Assembly: GCA_022450585.1 (NCBI GenBank)
Contig: JAKUPR010000003.1
Span: forward strand, 6,095-57,065
Length of the DNA: 50,971 nucleotides
Origin: Anaerolineales bacterium
GTDB taxonomy: Bacteria; Chloroflexota; Anaerolineae; Anaerolineales; UBA11657
Direction: 5' to 3'
Translations under genes and position numbers: made by a program
Notes under the pieces: generated by a model
The model's input: the letters and a program-made list of their open reading frames with translations, nothing else
The model's database searches: none
What the model was told of the DNA's origin: nothing
Shown here: positions 16,642 to 25,022 of the stretch, in pieces
How the letters are laid out: every line of letters begins with the position of its first letter
How positions within the stretch are numbered: the first letter of the stretch is position 1

Positions 16642-16671
16642 TCAGCGAATGAAATTCAGACACTGAATATT
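16637..16671. promoter_or_regulatory. Inverted-repeat operator candidate (ATTCAG half-sites)
   Basis: AATATTCAG (16637-16645) is repeated as its exact complement CTGAATATT (16663-16671). A further ATTCAG at 16654-16659 forms a tight palindrome ATTCAG-ACA-CTGAAT with the right arm. The array covers the -10 box and the start site, so a bound protein would repress. The adjacent winged-helix regulator is the natural candidate, giving autoregulation (inference). Confidence 0.55.
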
Positions 16672-16688
16672 GATTTGGATAGGATAAC

Positions 16689-17177
16689 ATGGATTCTTAC
16701 CCAGCGCCCGAAAACCTGCATGAATTACGGATTTTGGAACAAATAGAGCGTGACCCTGAAGCCACTCAGGCTGATCTAGCTTCCCGAATGGGGGTGGCCG
16801 TTGGTACTGTCAACTGGTACGTAAAGCGGCTCGTGAAAAAGGGGCACATAAAGGTCACTCGCTTGCAGCGTCGGCGCCTCAGGTATCTGATTACTCCGGA
16901 GGGGATCTCCGAGAAAACGCGACTTGCCATGGAGTATGTGCAGATTAGCATGGGTATGTATCGTGCTACTCGGCAGCAGGCACGGGATCTTCTCTCAAGG
17001 GCTCGAGAGGCTGGATTTCAGAGTGTTACGGTGTTAGGACAGGGCGATTTAGTTGACGTGTGTCGACTAACATGTCTTGAGCAATCTGTTCAAATAACCT
17101 CTGAAGACGTTGATGCTGAACTACCAGTACTTCGTGTATCTGGTTCTGCAGTGATGCTGGAGATGCCGGATGTCTAA
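16689..17177 (+). CDS. Winged-helix (MarR/ArsR-like) transcriptional regulator
   Basis: A 162 aa DNA-binding protein. The N-terminal third is a winged helix: helix-turn-helix in ATQADLASRMGVAVGTVNWYVKRLVKKGHI (about 25-54), then a wing rich in basic residues (KVTRLQRRRLRYLITPEG). The C-terminal half (about 95-162) has the look of a small alpha/beta domain (SVTVLGQGDLVDVCRLTCLEQSVQI) with two cysteines and no recognised ligand motif. It overlaps the NusG-like gene by 8 bases, so the two are translationally coupled. It probably controls entry into the glycan locus and its own promoter, which carries an inverted repeat over the -10 box. Confidence 0.88.
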   Translation: MDSYPAPENLHELRILEQIERDPEATQADLASRMGVAVGTVNWYVKRLVKKGHIKVTRLQRRRLRYLITPEGISEKTRLAMEYVQISMGMYRATRQQARDLLSRAREAGFQSVTVLGQGDLVDVCRLTCLEQSVQITSEDVDAELPVLRVSGSAVMLEMPDV

Positions 17178-17724
17178 TTCTAATATTGATATAGGTAAAC
17201 AGTGGTACGCCTTGCATACCAAGCCACACAAAGAGCGCCAAGTGGCCTCTTTCTTACGCTCCAGAAATATGGAAGTATTTCTACCACTCTTGCGCGTTAA
17301 CCCGGTTAACCCGCGTGCTGCGCGCGAGAGGCCTTATTTCCCGAACTATATTTTTGCACACTTGGATTTAGCCGTGACCGGTCTGAGTGCATTGCAATGG
17401 ACGCCAGGGCTACTACGGATGGTGGAATTTGGTGGTGTGTTTGGCACAGTGCCTGGAGCTCTGATCGATCAGTTAAAGCTCCGGCTGACCGAAATCCGTT
17501 CTGCTGGAGGCATTTCTCTACAAGGGCTGCGTATTGGTGACCGTGTGCGTGTTATAGACGGACCTTTTGAGGGATATGAGGGAGTCTTTGATGCACGTCT
17601 TTCCGGTAGTGACCGAGTACGCGTGTTACTTGAACTTATTAGTGAATTCCAGCGTCGCGATAGCGGTCAGCGCTCTGTTTCAGTGGAACTAAATGTGGGT
17701 AATATCACTAGATTAAGCGCATAG
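17170..17724 (+). CDS. NusG-family specialised antiterminator (RfaH/LoaP-like)
   Basis: A 184 aa paralogue of NusG. An NGN domain fills about residues 8-110, starting with the typical KQWYALHTKPHKERQVASFL and continuing with PYFPNYIFAHLDL and WTPGLLRMVEFGG. A KOW domain follows (GLRIGDRVRVIDGPFEGYEGVF, about 118-140). Specialised NusG proteins at the head of polysaccharide operons bind RNA polymerase and let it read through long clusters. Position just before 34 kb of co-directional glycan genes fits this role. Target specificity cannot be read from the sequence, and an RfaH or LoaP label would be a guess. Confidence 0.92.
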   Translation: MSNSNIDIGKQWYALHTKPHKERQVASFLRSRNMEVFLPLLRVNPVNPRAARERPYFPNYIFAHLDLAVTGLSALQWTPGLLRMVEFGGVFGTVPGALIDQLKLRLTEIRSAGGISLQGLRIGDRVRVIDGPFEGYEGVFDARLSGSDRVRVLLELISEFQRRDSGQRSVSVELNVGNITRLSA

Positions 17725-18144
17725 TCTTGGTGCAGGCGCCGACTTCTCAATTGGGTGAACGGGATGTTGGGCAGGCATATTGTTCACAGCCGGTTGTTTG
17801 TTGTCGGCCACGTCATAAAGTTGGATATGCTAGAGGTGCTCATATAATAGGGCATGTCGAAAGGGCGGAGCGATAATGTTTTTATATTTTGACAAACCAG
17901 TTGTTTCGATTGGTTATACTAATATGATGTTCGAAATGATGACTGTTCGGAAACGTTTGTCTTGCTCATACTAATGCGATGATGTGGTTTTGCGAGATTT
18001 TTTCATTGAGCCGTGTCAATAGATTCATGTTGCAAGTTGCGTGTTGTTGAGGATAATGCTAGAGTATTTACAATTAGACATATCATTAGCTGGACACACA
18101 CCTTGTGTAGCCACAAAACTTATTAAAGGAAAGGGAGTATAGCG
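17725..18144 (+). promoter_or_regulatory. Leader of the glycan operon
   Basis: A 420-base gap without coding potential. It contains a promoter candidate TTGGAT (17821-17826), 16 bases, TATAAT (17843-17848). A second, weaker one is TTGACA (17889-17894) with TATACT (17915-17920) at a long 20-base spacing. Just downstream of the first, GGGCGGAGCG (17864-17873) is close to the E. coli ops element GGCGGTAGC. A good AAGGGAG ribosome-binding site precedes the next gene at 18145. The long untranslated leader would suit recruitment of the NusG-like protein. Confidence 0.5.
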
Positions 18145-18801
18145 ATGGCTGACCCTATGTGGGATTCATACAACGAGTTTCTGCTTCATGGTGAAGCGAA
18201 TCGTTTCGCAAAAATGTTTGCTCGTTACGAGCTCTTTCAGAAGATCATGAATTTACCAGGTGATATTGTTGAGGCTGGTGTTTTTAAAGGTGCGGGAGTT
18301 CTTTATTGGGCGAAGCTTGTCGAGATTTTTAATCCTCAATCTACGCGGAGAGTTATTGGATTTGATACGTTTCAGGGTTATCCAGAGACAAACAGGGAGT
18401 ATGAAAGAGATTCTGGGAAAAAATTCGAAGAGGATGCAGACTATGACCCTGTTTCCCCTGATGCCATCATGGAAATCGCGGCCTCGCTTAATCTTTCTCA
18501 CCGAATTGAGCTCGTGAAAGGCGATGCCGCGGAATCTGTTTTGAGTTATGTAAACGACAATCCTGGATTTAGGGTTGCGCTGGTGAATATGGATTTTGAT
18601 ACTTATGACCCTACGGCTGCTTGCTTGCAACATTTGTATCCACTAGTGGTACCAAAAGGTGTGGTAGCTTTTGACAACTACGCTATACGAGGATGGGGCG
18701 AATCAGATGCTGCGGATTCTTTTTTTCGGGACAAGTCCGTTGTATTGCATTCATTTAGTTGGGCAAATACGCCCACGGCCTTTTTTCAGAAGGAAGCATA
18801 G
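18145..18801 (+). CDS. TylF/MycF-family sugar O-methyltransferase
   Basis: A 218 aa class I SAM-dependent methyltransferase of the macrocin O-methyltransferase (TylF) family. The SAM-binding motif is VEAGVFKGAG (about 40-49), followed by RVIGFDTFQGYPETN, and the metal-binding/catalytic aspartates lie in NMDFDTYDPTAA. Family members methylate hydroxyls of deoxysugars with Mg2+. As the first structural gene of the glycan locus it probably tailors a sugar of this polymer. The final 43 bases of this gene also lie within the longest frame of the next ORF, but that gene most likely starts after this one. Confidence 0.88.
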   Translation: MADPMWDSYNEFLLHGEANRFAKMFARYELFQKIMNLPGDIVEAGVFKGAGVLYWAKLVEIFNPQSTRRVIGFDTFQGYPETNREYERDSGKKFEEDADYDPVSPDAIMEIAASLNLSHRIELVKGDAAESVLSYVNDNPGFRVALVNMDFDTYDPTAACLQHLYPLVVPKGVVAFDNYAIRGWGESDAADSFFRDKSVVLHSFSWANTPTAFFQKEA

Positions 18802-18815
18802 GGAACTTGAACGCT

Positions 18816-20201
18816 ATGGTCGACCGCTACGTTGTTCAAGATAATGCAACGATTGAGCAGGCGATGCGTTGCATAGATCAGTCTGGAGGCACGGTTGCTC
18901 TCATTACTTATAGGAAGCGTCTCGTTGGACTTGTAACCAATGGTGACATTCGTCGAGCCATACTTCAGGGAAGTCTGTTATCTCGCCCAGTGGCGGAAGT
19001 CATGAATTCAGACCCTTTTCTGTTGCGTACATCAGAGATGGAAGACAATACCCGTTTGTCTGAGGCGCTGATGTTTTTGAAAGAAACGGGAGCCAACGTT
19101 ATGCCGGTAATTGACGATGATAGTCGGTTGCTAGATCTTCTTTTTACTCCGCAACTTGAGGCGCTTGTTTCTAGGGCTTTGCGTAAAACAGATGGGGATT
19201 CAAAACAGCGCCCTAGGATATTGCTAGTTGGAGGTGCTGGTTACATAGGTTCAGTTCTGGCTAGACTATTGATTGAGAATGGGTTTGACGTGCGAGTGGC
19301 AGATCGCCTCATGTATGGACGTGAGCCTATCGAGACCCTAATTGGGCAACCACACTACGAATTTTTTCGCTCTGATATACGACATATAGAGAATATGATT
19401 GACTTGGTAGCTGATGTCTACGCAGTTGTCCACATGGCTGAGATTGTGGGGGACCCTGCATGTGCATTGGACCCCAGCCTTGCTCTGGAGACCAATTTCC
19501 TCTCTGTTCTAGCGTTTGCAACACTGTGTAGCCATATTCAAGTCAACCGCTTTGTATACTTGTCGTCGTGCTCTGTATATGGTGCTAATAGTAACCCTGA
19601 CAAGTTGCTTACTGAAGACTCTCCACTCAATCCGGTTTCGCTATATGCGCAGATGAAAGTCAAGACCGAATCTGGTTTGGTTGAGTTAGCCGAGCGGAGT
19701 GTTAATTTTTCCCCTGTGCTGTTGCGCTTGGCAACTGTATTTGGGTGGTCACTGCGCCCTCGTTTTGATTTGGTGGTGAACCGGATGACTGCTCAGGCAG
19801 TGCGCGATGGAACGATAACGATATTTGGCGGTGAGCAATGGCGTCCAAATATTCACGTTAGTGATGTCTCTAGGGCTATTCTGGCAGTGCTACAAGCTCC
19901 AGTGGTCGATATTAGTTGTCGGGCTCTGAACGTTGGGGACAACGATTTGAATTATCAGGTGCGCGAAATCGGAGAGTCGGTGGCCCGCGGAGTGGTAGGA
20001 ACCCGAATCCAGTTAGAGGTAGATAATACGGATAAGAGGGACTATCGTGTTTCTTTTGATGCAATTCGTGAATTACTAGGATTTGAGGCGTCCGTGAGTC
20101 TATCAGACGGTATTCGGGAGATAAGCGAGTTTCTTGATTTAGAGAGCGTTGATTTTCATCATCCACGATACAACAACTTATATTCTTTGAGGATGCAATA
20201 A
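18816..20201 (+). CDS. CBS-domain / NAD-dependent sugar epimerase-dehydratase fusion
   Basis: A two-part protein. Residues 1-130 are a CBS pair of the kind found at the N-terminus of PtmE-type sugar nucleotidyltransferases (GLVTNGDIRRAIL, PVAEVMNSDPF). Here the nucleotidyltransferase is replaced by a short-chain dehydrogenase of the extended NAD-epimerase type. That part has GGAGYIG (139-145) for NAD binding, LSSCSVYG, and catalytic YAQMK (277-281). It probably acts on an NDP-sugar, with the CBS part sensing a nucleotide. The track start at 18759 overlaps TylF by 43 bases; I chose the ATG at 18816, and a TTG at 18807 is possible. The architecture is unusual. Confidence 0.85.
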   Translation: MVDRYVVQDNATIEQAMRCIDQSGGTVALITYRKRLVGLVTNGDIRRAILQGSLLSRPVAEVMNSDPFLLRTSEMEDNTRLSEALMFLKETGANVMPVIDDDSRLLDLLFTPQLEALVSRALRKTDGDSKQRPRILLVGGAGYIGSVLARLLIENGFDVRVADRLMYGREPIETLIGQPHYEFFRSDIRHIENMIDLVADVYAVVHMAEIVGDPACALDPSLALETNFLSVLAFATLCSHIQVNRFVYLSSCSVYGANSNPDKLLTEDSPLNPVSLYAQMKVKTESGLVELAERSVNFSPVLLRLATVFGWSLRPRFDLVVNRMTAQAVRDGTITIFGGEQWRPNIHVSDVSRAILAVLQAPVVDISCRALNVGDNDLNYQVREIGESVARGVVGTRIQLEVDNTDKRDYRVSFDAIRELLGFEASVSLSDGIREISEFLDLESVDFHHPRYNNLYSLRMQ

Positions 20202-20207
20202 TTTTCT

Positions 20208-21233
20208 ATGTCGAATTCATTTGTAGGTGCTCGTATCTTGATTACTGGTGGTACAGGTTCGTTTGGAGAATTTGCCATTAGCCGTTTTCTTGAGGACGAG
20301 CCTGAGCAGATTGTTGTTTACAGCCGTGACGAATATAAGCAGTTCAACTTGCAGCGCAAATACGCCGGGGACAAGCGGCTTCACTTCGTGTTGGGCGATG
20401 TTCGAGATGAGGCTAGACTTACGGATGCTCTGGTTGGTGTTGACGTGGTAATACACGCTGCAGCCATGAAGCAAGTGCCTGCATGTGAGATGAATCCGAG
20501 TGAAGCAATTTTGACCAATGTACTGGGCGCCCACAATGTTGTGCGTTCCTGTCTGCGCAGTGACGTATCTTCTGCAATAAACCTTAGCCCTGACAAAGCG
20601 ACGATGCCAGGTGGAGTTTATGGGGCTACCAAGTTGTTAAGCGAGCGTGTTTTTTCTCACGGCGGAATTTCTCAGGCAAGTAATCTGCGAGCAGCCAGTA
20701 TCCGGTATAGCAATGTGTTGGGCACTCGTGGTAGCGTCGTAGAGGTATTTGAGCAGCGACTGCGTGATGGTTTTCCCTTGGTAGTCTTTGATCCAAGAAT
20801 GATTCGCTTGGTGTTAACCCAGGATCAAGTTGTAGATTTGGCATGTTATGCTTTTGATACTATGCTCGGTGGCGAGGTTTTCATAAAGGATTCTCCGGCT
20901 TTGCGGATTGTGGATTTGGCGCAGGCCATGGTTGATGTTTTCGGAAGCGGCGAAGTGATTGTGAAGGATCAAGATGTGCGGGCGGGCGAGAAATATGATG
21001 CGTACCTGCTATCAGCATCCGAGGCTGAAAATACTTTGATGACCCAGGATGGCTACTTCGTCATTCTGCCCTCATTGTCGAATAGTCAACGTGATATATA
21101 TACTACACACTATCAGCAAGCAAAAGCAGTTGCCGTGCAAGACTATGGTTCATCTACTGCAAGATTGTTGAGCAAGGATGATATAGTGAAAATGATTGGT
21201 GGAATTGTTCAAGACAGAACTTCTTTTGATTAA
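20208..21233 (+). CDS. pseB: UDP-GlcNAc 4,6-dehydratase, inverting (PseB-like)
   Basis: The first step of pseudaminic acid synthesis: UDP-GlcNAc to the 4-keto-6-deoxy-L-arabino sugar. A 341 aa extended short-chain dehydrogenase with NADP-binding GGTGSFG (14-20), YSRDEYKQ after the second strand, the DK pair in SPDKA (127-131) and YGATK (138-142). The usual box is STDKA, so a Pro replaces the Thr next to Asp129. Similar SPDKA variants exist in the FlaA1/CapD group, so I take it as active. It starts 6 bases after the fusion gene, and pseC follows after 6 bases. Confidence 0.9.
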   Translation: MSNSFVGARILITGGTGSFGEFAISRFLEDEPEQIVVYSRDEYKQFNLQRKYAGDKRLHFVLGDVRDEARLTDALVGVDVVIHAAAMKQVPACEMNPSEAILTNVLGAHNVVRSCLRSDVSSAINLSPDKATMPGGVYGATKLLSERVFSHGGISQASNLRAASIRYSNVLGTRGSVVEVFEQRLRDGFPLVVFDPRMIRLVLTQDQVVDLACYAFDTMLGGEVFIKDSPALRIVDLAQAMVDVFGSGEVIVKDQDVRAGEKYDAYLLSASEAENTLMTQDGYFVILPSLSNSQRDIYTTHYQQAKAVAVQDYGSSTARLLSKDDIVKMIGGIVQDRTSFD

Positions 21234-21239
21234 TCTCCA

Positions 21240-22436
21240 ATGACTTACACAATTATTGATCGGAATCGATTGTCGGAAGATCACTTTATACCGTACGCTT
21301 CACAATGGTTGGAGGCAGATGATATTCAGGCCGTTGTAGATGTGCTGGAGAGTAGCTGGATCACACAAGGTCCAAAAGTGAGCGAATTTGAGAGCAAGGT
21401 CGCTGAGCATTGTGGCGCGCGCTATGCTGTTGCTGTCGCGACTGGTACGGCCGCCTTACATTGCGCTGCTTTTGCGGCTGGAGTAGAGCCAGGTGATGAA
21501 GTGATTACCTCCCCCATAACTTTTGTTGCCTCAGCAAATTGTGTTGCCTATTTGGGTGCAAGACCAATCTTTGCGGACATAGACCCAGATACATTGAATT
21601 GCGATCCAAATGAAATAGAGAAGAATATTTCTCCGCGTACTAAGGCTATTATTCCCGTAGATTTTTCTGGACACCCTGCAGAGATGGATGAGATTATGTC
21701 TATCTCCCAGGAGCATGGTCTGACAGTGATTTCAGATGCTGCTCATTCTCTGGGTGCCGAATATCGTGGGAAGACAGTGGGAGCGATTGCTGATATGACG
21801 GTTCTCAGCTTTCATCCCGTTAAGCATATCACCACTGGTGAAGGCGGTATGATCATTACAGACAACCCTGATCTCTATGAGAGACTTCTTCTGTTTCGCA
21901 CACACGGGATAACTAACCGTCTTGAGATGTTAAGTAACAAGAAATCAGGTGGTTGGTATTATGAAATGCAGGCTCTGGGTTACAACTATAGAATAACTGA
22001 CATCCAGTGCGCTTTGGGCATTAGTCAGCTTGCCAAGCTAGATAGATTTGTATCCCGGCGACGTGAAATTGCTCATCATTACGATCAGGCGTTTTCCGGA
22101 ATTCCGGAAGTCATCCTTCCTGTAGAGCGCCCGTATGTTAAGTCATCCTATCACTTATATGTCTTACAGTTTGATTTCAGACTGTTGAGTACAGACCGCA
22201 CTGAACTATTTGACAAACTACGTGCTCGTAACCTTGGTGTTCATGTGCATTACATTCCGGCCCACCTCCAACCTTATTATAAGAATAAGTTTGGATATCA
22301 ATACGGTGACTATCCGCATGCCGAACGGTACTATGATAGGTGTTTAACCATTCCATTGTATCCGCGGATGACTGATATGGATGTACAGAGGGTGATTGAC
22401 AGTATTTGTGAAGAAATTGACTCAGCACGGTTATAG
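21240..22436 (+). CDS. pseC: UDP-4-keto-6-deoxy-sugar aminotransferase (PseC-like)
   Basis: Second step of the pathway: a PLP enzyme of the DegT/DnrJ/EryC1/StrS fold that aminates C4 of the PseB product with glutamate. The PLP lysine is Lys195 in SFHPVKHITTGEGG, the Asp contacting the PLP ring lies in VISDAAHSLGAEY, and the N-terminal region VATGTAALHCAAFAAG binds phosphate. The HPVKHITTGEGG box is diagnostic of PseC rather than other family members. It is 398 aa, of usual length. The pseG start codon overlaps its stop by one base. Confidence 0.93.
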   Translation: MTYTIIDRNRLSEDHFIPYASQWLEADDIQAVVDVLESSWITQGPKVSEFESKVAEHCGARYAVAVATGTAALHCAAFAAGVEPGDEVITSPITFVASANCVAYLGARPIFADIDPDTLNCDPNEIEKNISPRTKAIIPVDFSGHPAEMDEIMSISQEHGLTVISDAAHSLGAEYRGKTVGAIADMTVLSFHPVKHITTGEGGMIITDNPDLYERLLLFRTHGITNRLEMLSNKKSGGWYYEMQALGYNYRITDIQCALGISQLAKLDRFVSRRREIAHHYDQAFSGIPEVILPVERPYVKSSYHLYVLQFDFRLLSTDRTELFDKLRARNLGVHVHYIPAHLQPYYKNKFGYQYGDYPHAERYYDRCLTIPLYPRMTDMDVQRVIDSICEEIDSARL

Positions 22437-23476
22437 TGAGTAATGATGGTGCGGGTGAAGCTCTTCCCCAGCACGATGTTCGTGTGGTCATATGTACACT
22501 TGGATCTCCCCAATCTGGTCTTGGACATCTCCGCAGGTGTCTAGCTTTGGCATGCGCACTTCAGCATCTCTGCGGGGTAGTAGACTTTTGGGTTGAGGAT
22601 ATAGAGGCAGTTTCTGTTATTCGAAATGCTGGTTTCGCGGCACGATTGGTAGACCCAGAAACTCTACCAGAGCCTGGCATCGCCGATATGCTGGTGGTGG
22701 ATGGTTATCATTATGATGATCAGTTCATCAAAAAGGCGCGAGACCGTGTGTCGCTTGTGTTGGCTATTGAGGATTTGCCTGATAGGTTTTTGCCGGCGCA
22801 TATCATATTGAATTCTGGTACGCGCGCCAAGCAGCCTACTCAATTATATCCTTCGGATACTCAGTTTCTTCTTGGTGCCGACTACGCACTGTTGGACTCG
22901 GCTTTCTCAGAATCTCCCTCTCGTGAGTATCGTACTGAAGTACATAGGATACTAATAACTGTTGGCGGATCCGACCCAATGAATCTAATGCCTCGCCTGA
23001 TGCAGTGGGTTCGACAGAGTCATCCTAAAGTGTCGCAGGATGTCATTGTGGGCCCATTTTTTTCCAACCAGGAAGAGATTGAGGAAGTTGCACAGAGTTT
23101 GGGTTCAATAAAACTTTGGACTAATCCTACCAACATGCGCGGTATTATGTGTGAGGCTGACTTAGCTGTTGCTGGAGCTGGCCATACACTCTTCCAGCTC
23201 GCCGCGTGTGCTACACCTACAGTGGCGATTGCGCTTTTCGCTAATCAATTAATTCACGTAAAAGAGTTGGCGCAAAGTGGTGCAGTGGAATGGGTAGCTC
23301 GTTGGAGCGACAATAACCTTGGTGACCGAGTTTTGACCGCTGTCGCCAGATTTTCCAGGGTTTCCGCGCGCTCCAGTTTAGGAAGGGCTGCGAGGAAGAA
23401 TGTCGATGGGAGGGGTGCACAAAGAGTTGCTGCTGTTGCCGTAGAGAGATTGCGAAGAGAGCAAACCTATGACTGA
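22436..23476 (+). CDS. pseG: UDP-2,4-diacetamido-2,4,6-trideoxy-altropyranose hydrolase (PseG-like)
   Basis: PseG removes UDP with inversion to release the free hexose for condensation. It is a GT-B-fold protein related to MurG. The N-terminal G-x-GHxxR box is SGLGHLRRCLALA (about 27-39, where the catalytic His sits). The second domain has ILITVGGSDPMNLMPRL and a nucleotide-binding stretch AVAGAGHTLFQLAACATPTVAI. It starts with GTG sharing a base with the pseC stop (TAGTG) and overlaps pseI by 8 bases, so translation is tightly coupled. Confidence 0.9.
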   Translation: MSNDGAGEALPQHDVRVVICTLGSPQSGLGHLRRCLALACALQHLCGVVDFWVEDIEAVSVIRNAGFAARLVDPETLPEPGIADMLVVDGYHYDDQFIKKARDRVSLVLAIEDLPDRFLPAHIILNSGTRAKQPTQLYPSDTQFLLGADYALLDSAFSESPSREYRTEVHRILITVGGSDPMNLMPRLMQWVRQSHPKVSQDVIVGPFFSNQEEIEEVAQSLGSIKLWTNPTNMRGIMCEADLAVAGAGHTLFQLAACATPTVAIALFANQLIHVKELAQSGAVEWVARWSDNNLGDRVLTAVARFSRVSARSSLGRAARKNVDGRGAQRVAAVAVERLRREQTYD

Positions 23477-24518
23477 AAGAATTAGGGTGGGTGAACGATG
23501 GATTGGAGATGATGAGCCAGTTTTTATCATTGCAGAGGCTGGCAGCAATCACAATGGAAACTTCAACCAAGCGCTTCGTTTGGTCGACGTTGCGGCTGAG
23601 TCTGGAGCAGATGCGGTAAAGTTTCAGACTTTCAAAGCTTCGAAAATGTATCCACGGACTGCAGGCCAATCTGATTATTTGGGAGTTTCTGAGTCCATCT
23701 ACGACATAATCAAGAAGATGGAAATGCCGGAGGATTGGGTGCCACGCTTGGCGGAATATTGTCTGGAAAAGAAGATTGAGTTTATTTCTACTCCGTTTGA
23801 TGAGGCGGCGGTTGAATTACTCGCTCCATATTTGAATATTTTTAAGTTGGCTTCGTATGAATTGACGCATACTCCTTTAGTGCGCCATGTAGCGAGTTTT
23901 GGGAAGCCAATGCTTGTGTCTACCGGAGCATCTAGTTTAGAAGAGGTGATTAAAATAGTTGAGACTATTAGGAGCGAGGGTAACGATCAAATTATTTTGT
24001 GCCAATGTACAGCTAGCTACCCAACATTGCCCGAGGGTGTTAATGCGCGCGCTATGCTTGCAATGCGCGATGAGACCGGATGTCTTGTAGGGCTTTCCGA
24101 TCATTCGCGTGAGCCGATTATTGCCCCTACTGTCGCTGTGTCTCTGGGTGCTTGTGTGATTGAAAAGCATTTCACATTGAGCAACATACTTCCTGGTCCT
24201 GATCACCAGTTCGCTATAGAGCCGAGAGAGTTAGCCAGGCTAGTAGAAACTGTGCGTGTGGCAGAAAAGGTTTTGGGTCACGGACGCAAGGAATTGCTTC
24301 CGGAAGAACATGAGCTGTATGATTTCGCTCGACGGAGTGTTTTTTCCACGCGTAGCATTGAGGCTGGCGAGAGACTTGATCCTGATTGTGTGGCTGTCTT
24401 GCGTTGTGGAAAATTGGGTTATGGACTAGCGCCTGAACAATACGGGAGTATTCTAGGTCGTGCTGTGGGGCGTGATATACCTGCAAATAGTCCAATTCAC
24501 CTTGCTGATTTAGTGTGA
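23469..24518 (+). CDS. pseI: Pseudaminic acid synthase (NeuB family)
   Basis: Condenses the PseG product with phosphoenolpyruvate to make the nine-carbon pseudaminic acid. The TIM-barrel opens with IIAEAGSNHNGNF, followed by ADAVKFQTFKA, FISTPFDE, FKLASYELTHTPLV and GLSDHSREP, all typical. The IEKHFTLS box precedes a C-terminal SAF (antifreeze-like) domain from about residue 285 (RRSVFSTRSIEAGERLD). At 349 aa it is of normal length. The LASYE segment and its place in the pseB-C-G-I-H order argue for PseI rather than NeuB or LegI. A second, distinct NeuB-family gene lies at 29195. Confidence 0.92.
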   Translation: MTERIRVGERWIGDDEPVFIIAEAGSNHNGNFNQALRLVDVAAESGADAVKFQTFKASKMYPRTAGQSDYLGVSESIYDIIKKMEMPEDWVPRLAEYCLEKKIEFISTPFDEAAVELLAPYLNIFKLASYELTHTPLVRHVASFGKPMLVSTGASSLEEVIKIVETIRSEGNDQIILCQCTASYPTLPEGVNARAMLAMRDETGCLVGLSDHSREPIIAPTVAVSLGACVIEKHFTLSNILPGPDHQFAIEPRELARLVETVRVAEKVLGHGRKELLPEEHELYDFARRSVFSTRSIEAGERLDPDCVAVLRCGKLGYGLAPEQYGSILGRAVGRDIPANSPIHLADLV

Positions 24519-25006
24519 CTGATTTCTTTCTGCGTGAGGTGACGAATGAGGATGTGCGGCTTCTATGGGAATGGCGGAATGATTCATTGGTACGTGAAAC
24601 GGCTTTCGATCAAGAATTTATATCGTGGAAATCTCATGCTTGTTGGTTTGATCGTAAATTATCTTCTGTTGATTGCCGTATATGGATTTTGCAAGACGAC
24701 GGTTTTCCTGTTGGGCAAGTGCGTTATGATCGTGGTGGAGAAATAGCCGAACTCACCTACTCTGTTTCGAAGGAATTTAGAGGTCGAGGTTTAGGGACAG
24801 TGCTTCTGCAGATGTCTACCCCATTAGCGTGTAAGGAGCTTGACGTTGCTATTTTGGTTGCATTTGTAAAGCAAGGCAATCTTCCGTCAATGCGAGCGCT
24901 AAAGCGATCGGGATTTGAAAGAATGAAGGTAATAAATCGAAACAATGAGCAGTGCTGGAAGTTCCAGAAATCGTGCGAATCATGCAACCAGATATTTACA
25001 TCATAG
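24515..25006 (+). CDS. pseH: GNAT N-acetyltransferase (PseH-like)
   Basis: PseH acetylates the 4-amino group of the PseC product with acetyl-CoA. The 163 aa protein is a GNAT fold: the CoA-binding loop is EFRGRGLGTVLL (about 88-99), followed by AFVKQGNLPSMRALKRSGFERM. The N-terminal WEWRNDSLVRETAF is also seen in PseH proteins. It starts with GTG overlapping the pseI stop by 4 bases (GTGA). The last residues are followed by a 16-base gap to the formyltransferase. The donor could be a different acyl-CoA, but context makes acetyl most likely. Confidence 0.86.
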   Translation: MTDFFLREVTNEDVRLLWEWRNDSLVRETAFDQEFISWKSHACWFDRKLSSVDCRIWILQDDGFPVGQVRYDRGGEIAELTYSVSKEFRGRGLGTVLLQMSTPLACKELDVAILVAFVKQGNLPSMRALKRSGFERMKVINRNNEQCWKFQKSCESCNQIFTS

Positions 25007-25022
25007 GGAGTTCGACTGATCT

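Noticed and set aside
20208-21233. Idea that PseB is inactive because STDKA is SPDKA
   Set aside because: The Asp-Lys pair, Tyr138 and Lys142 are intact, and I recall the same variant in related dehydratases, so loss of function is not supported.
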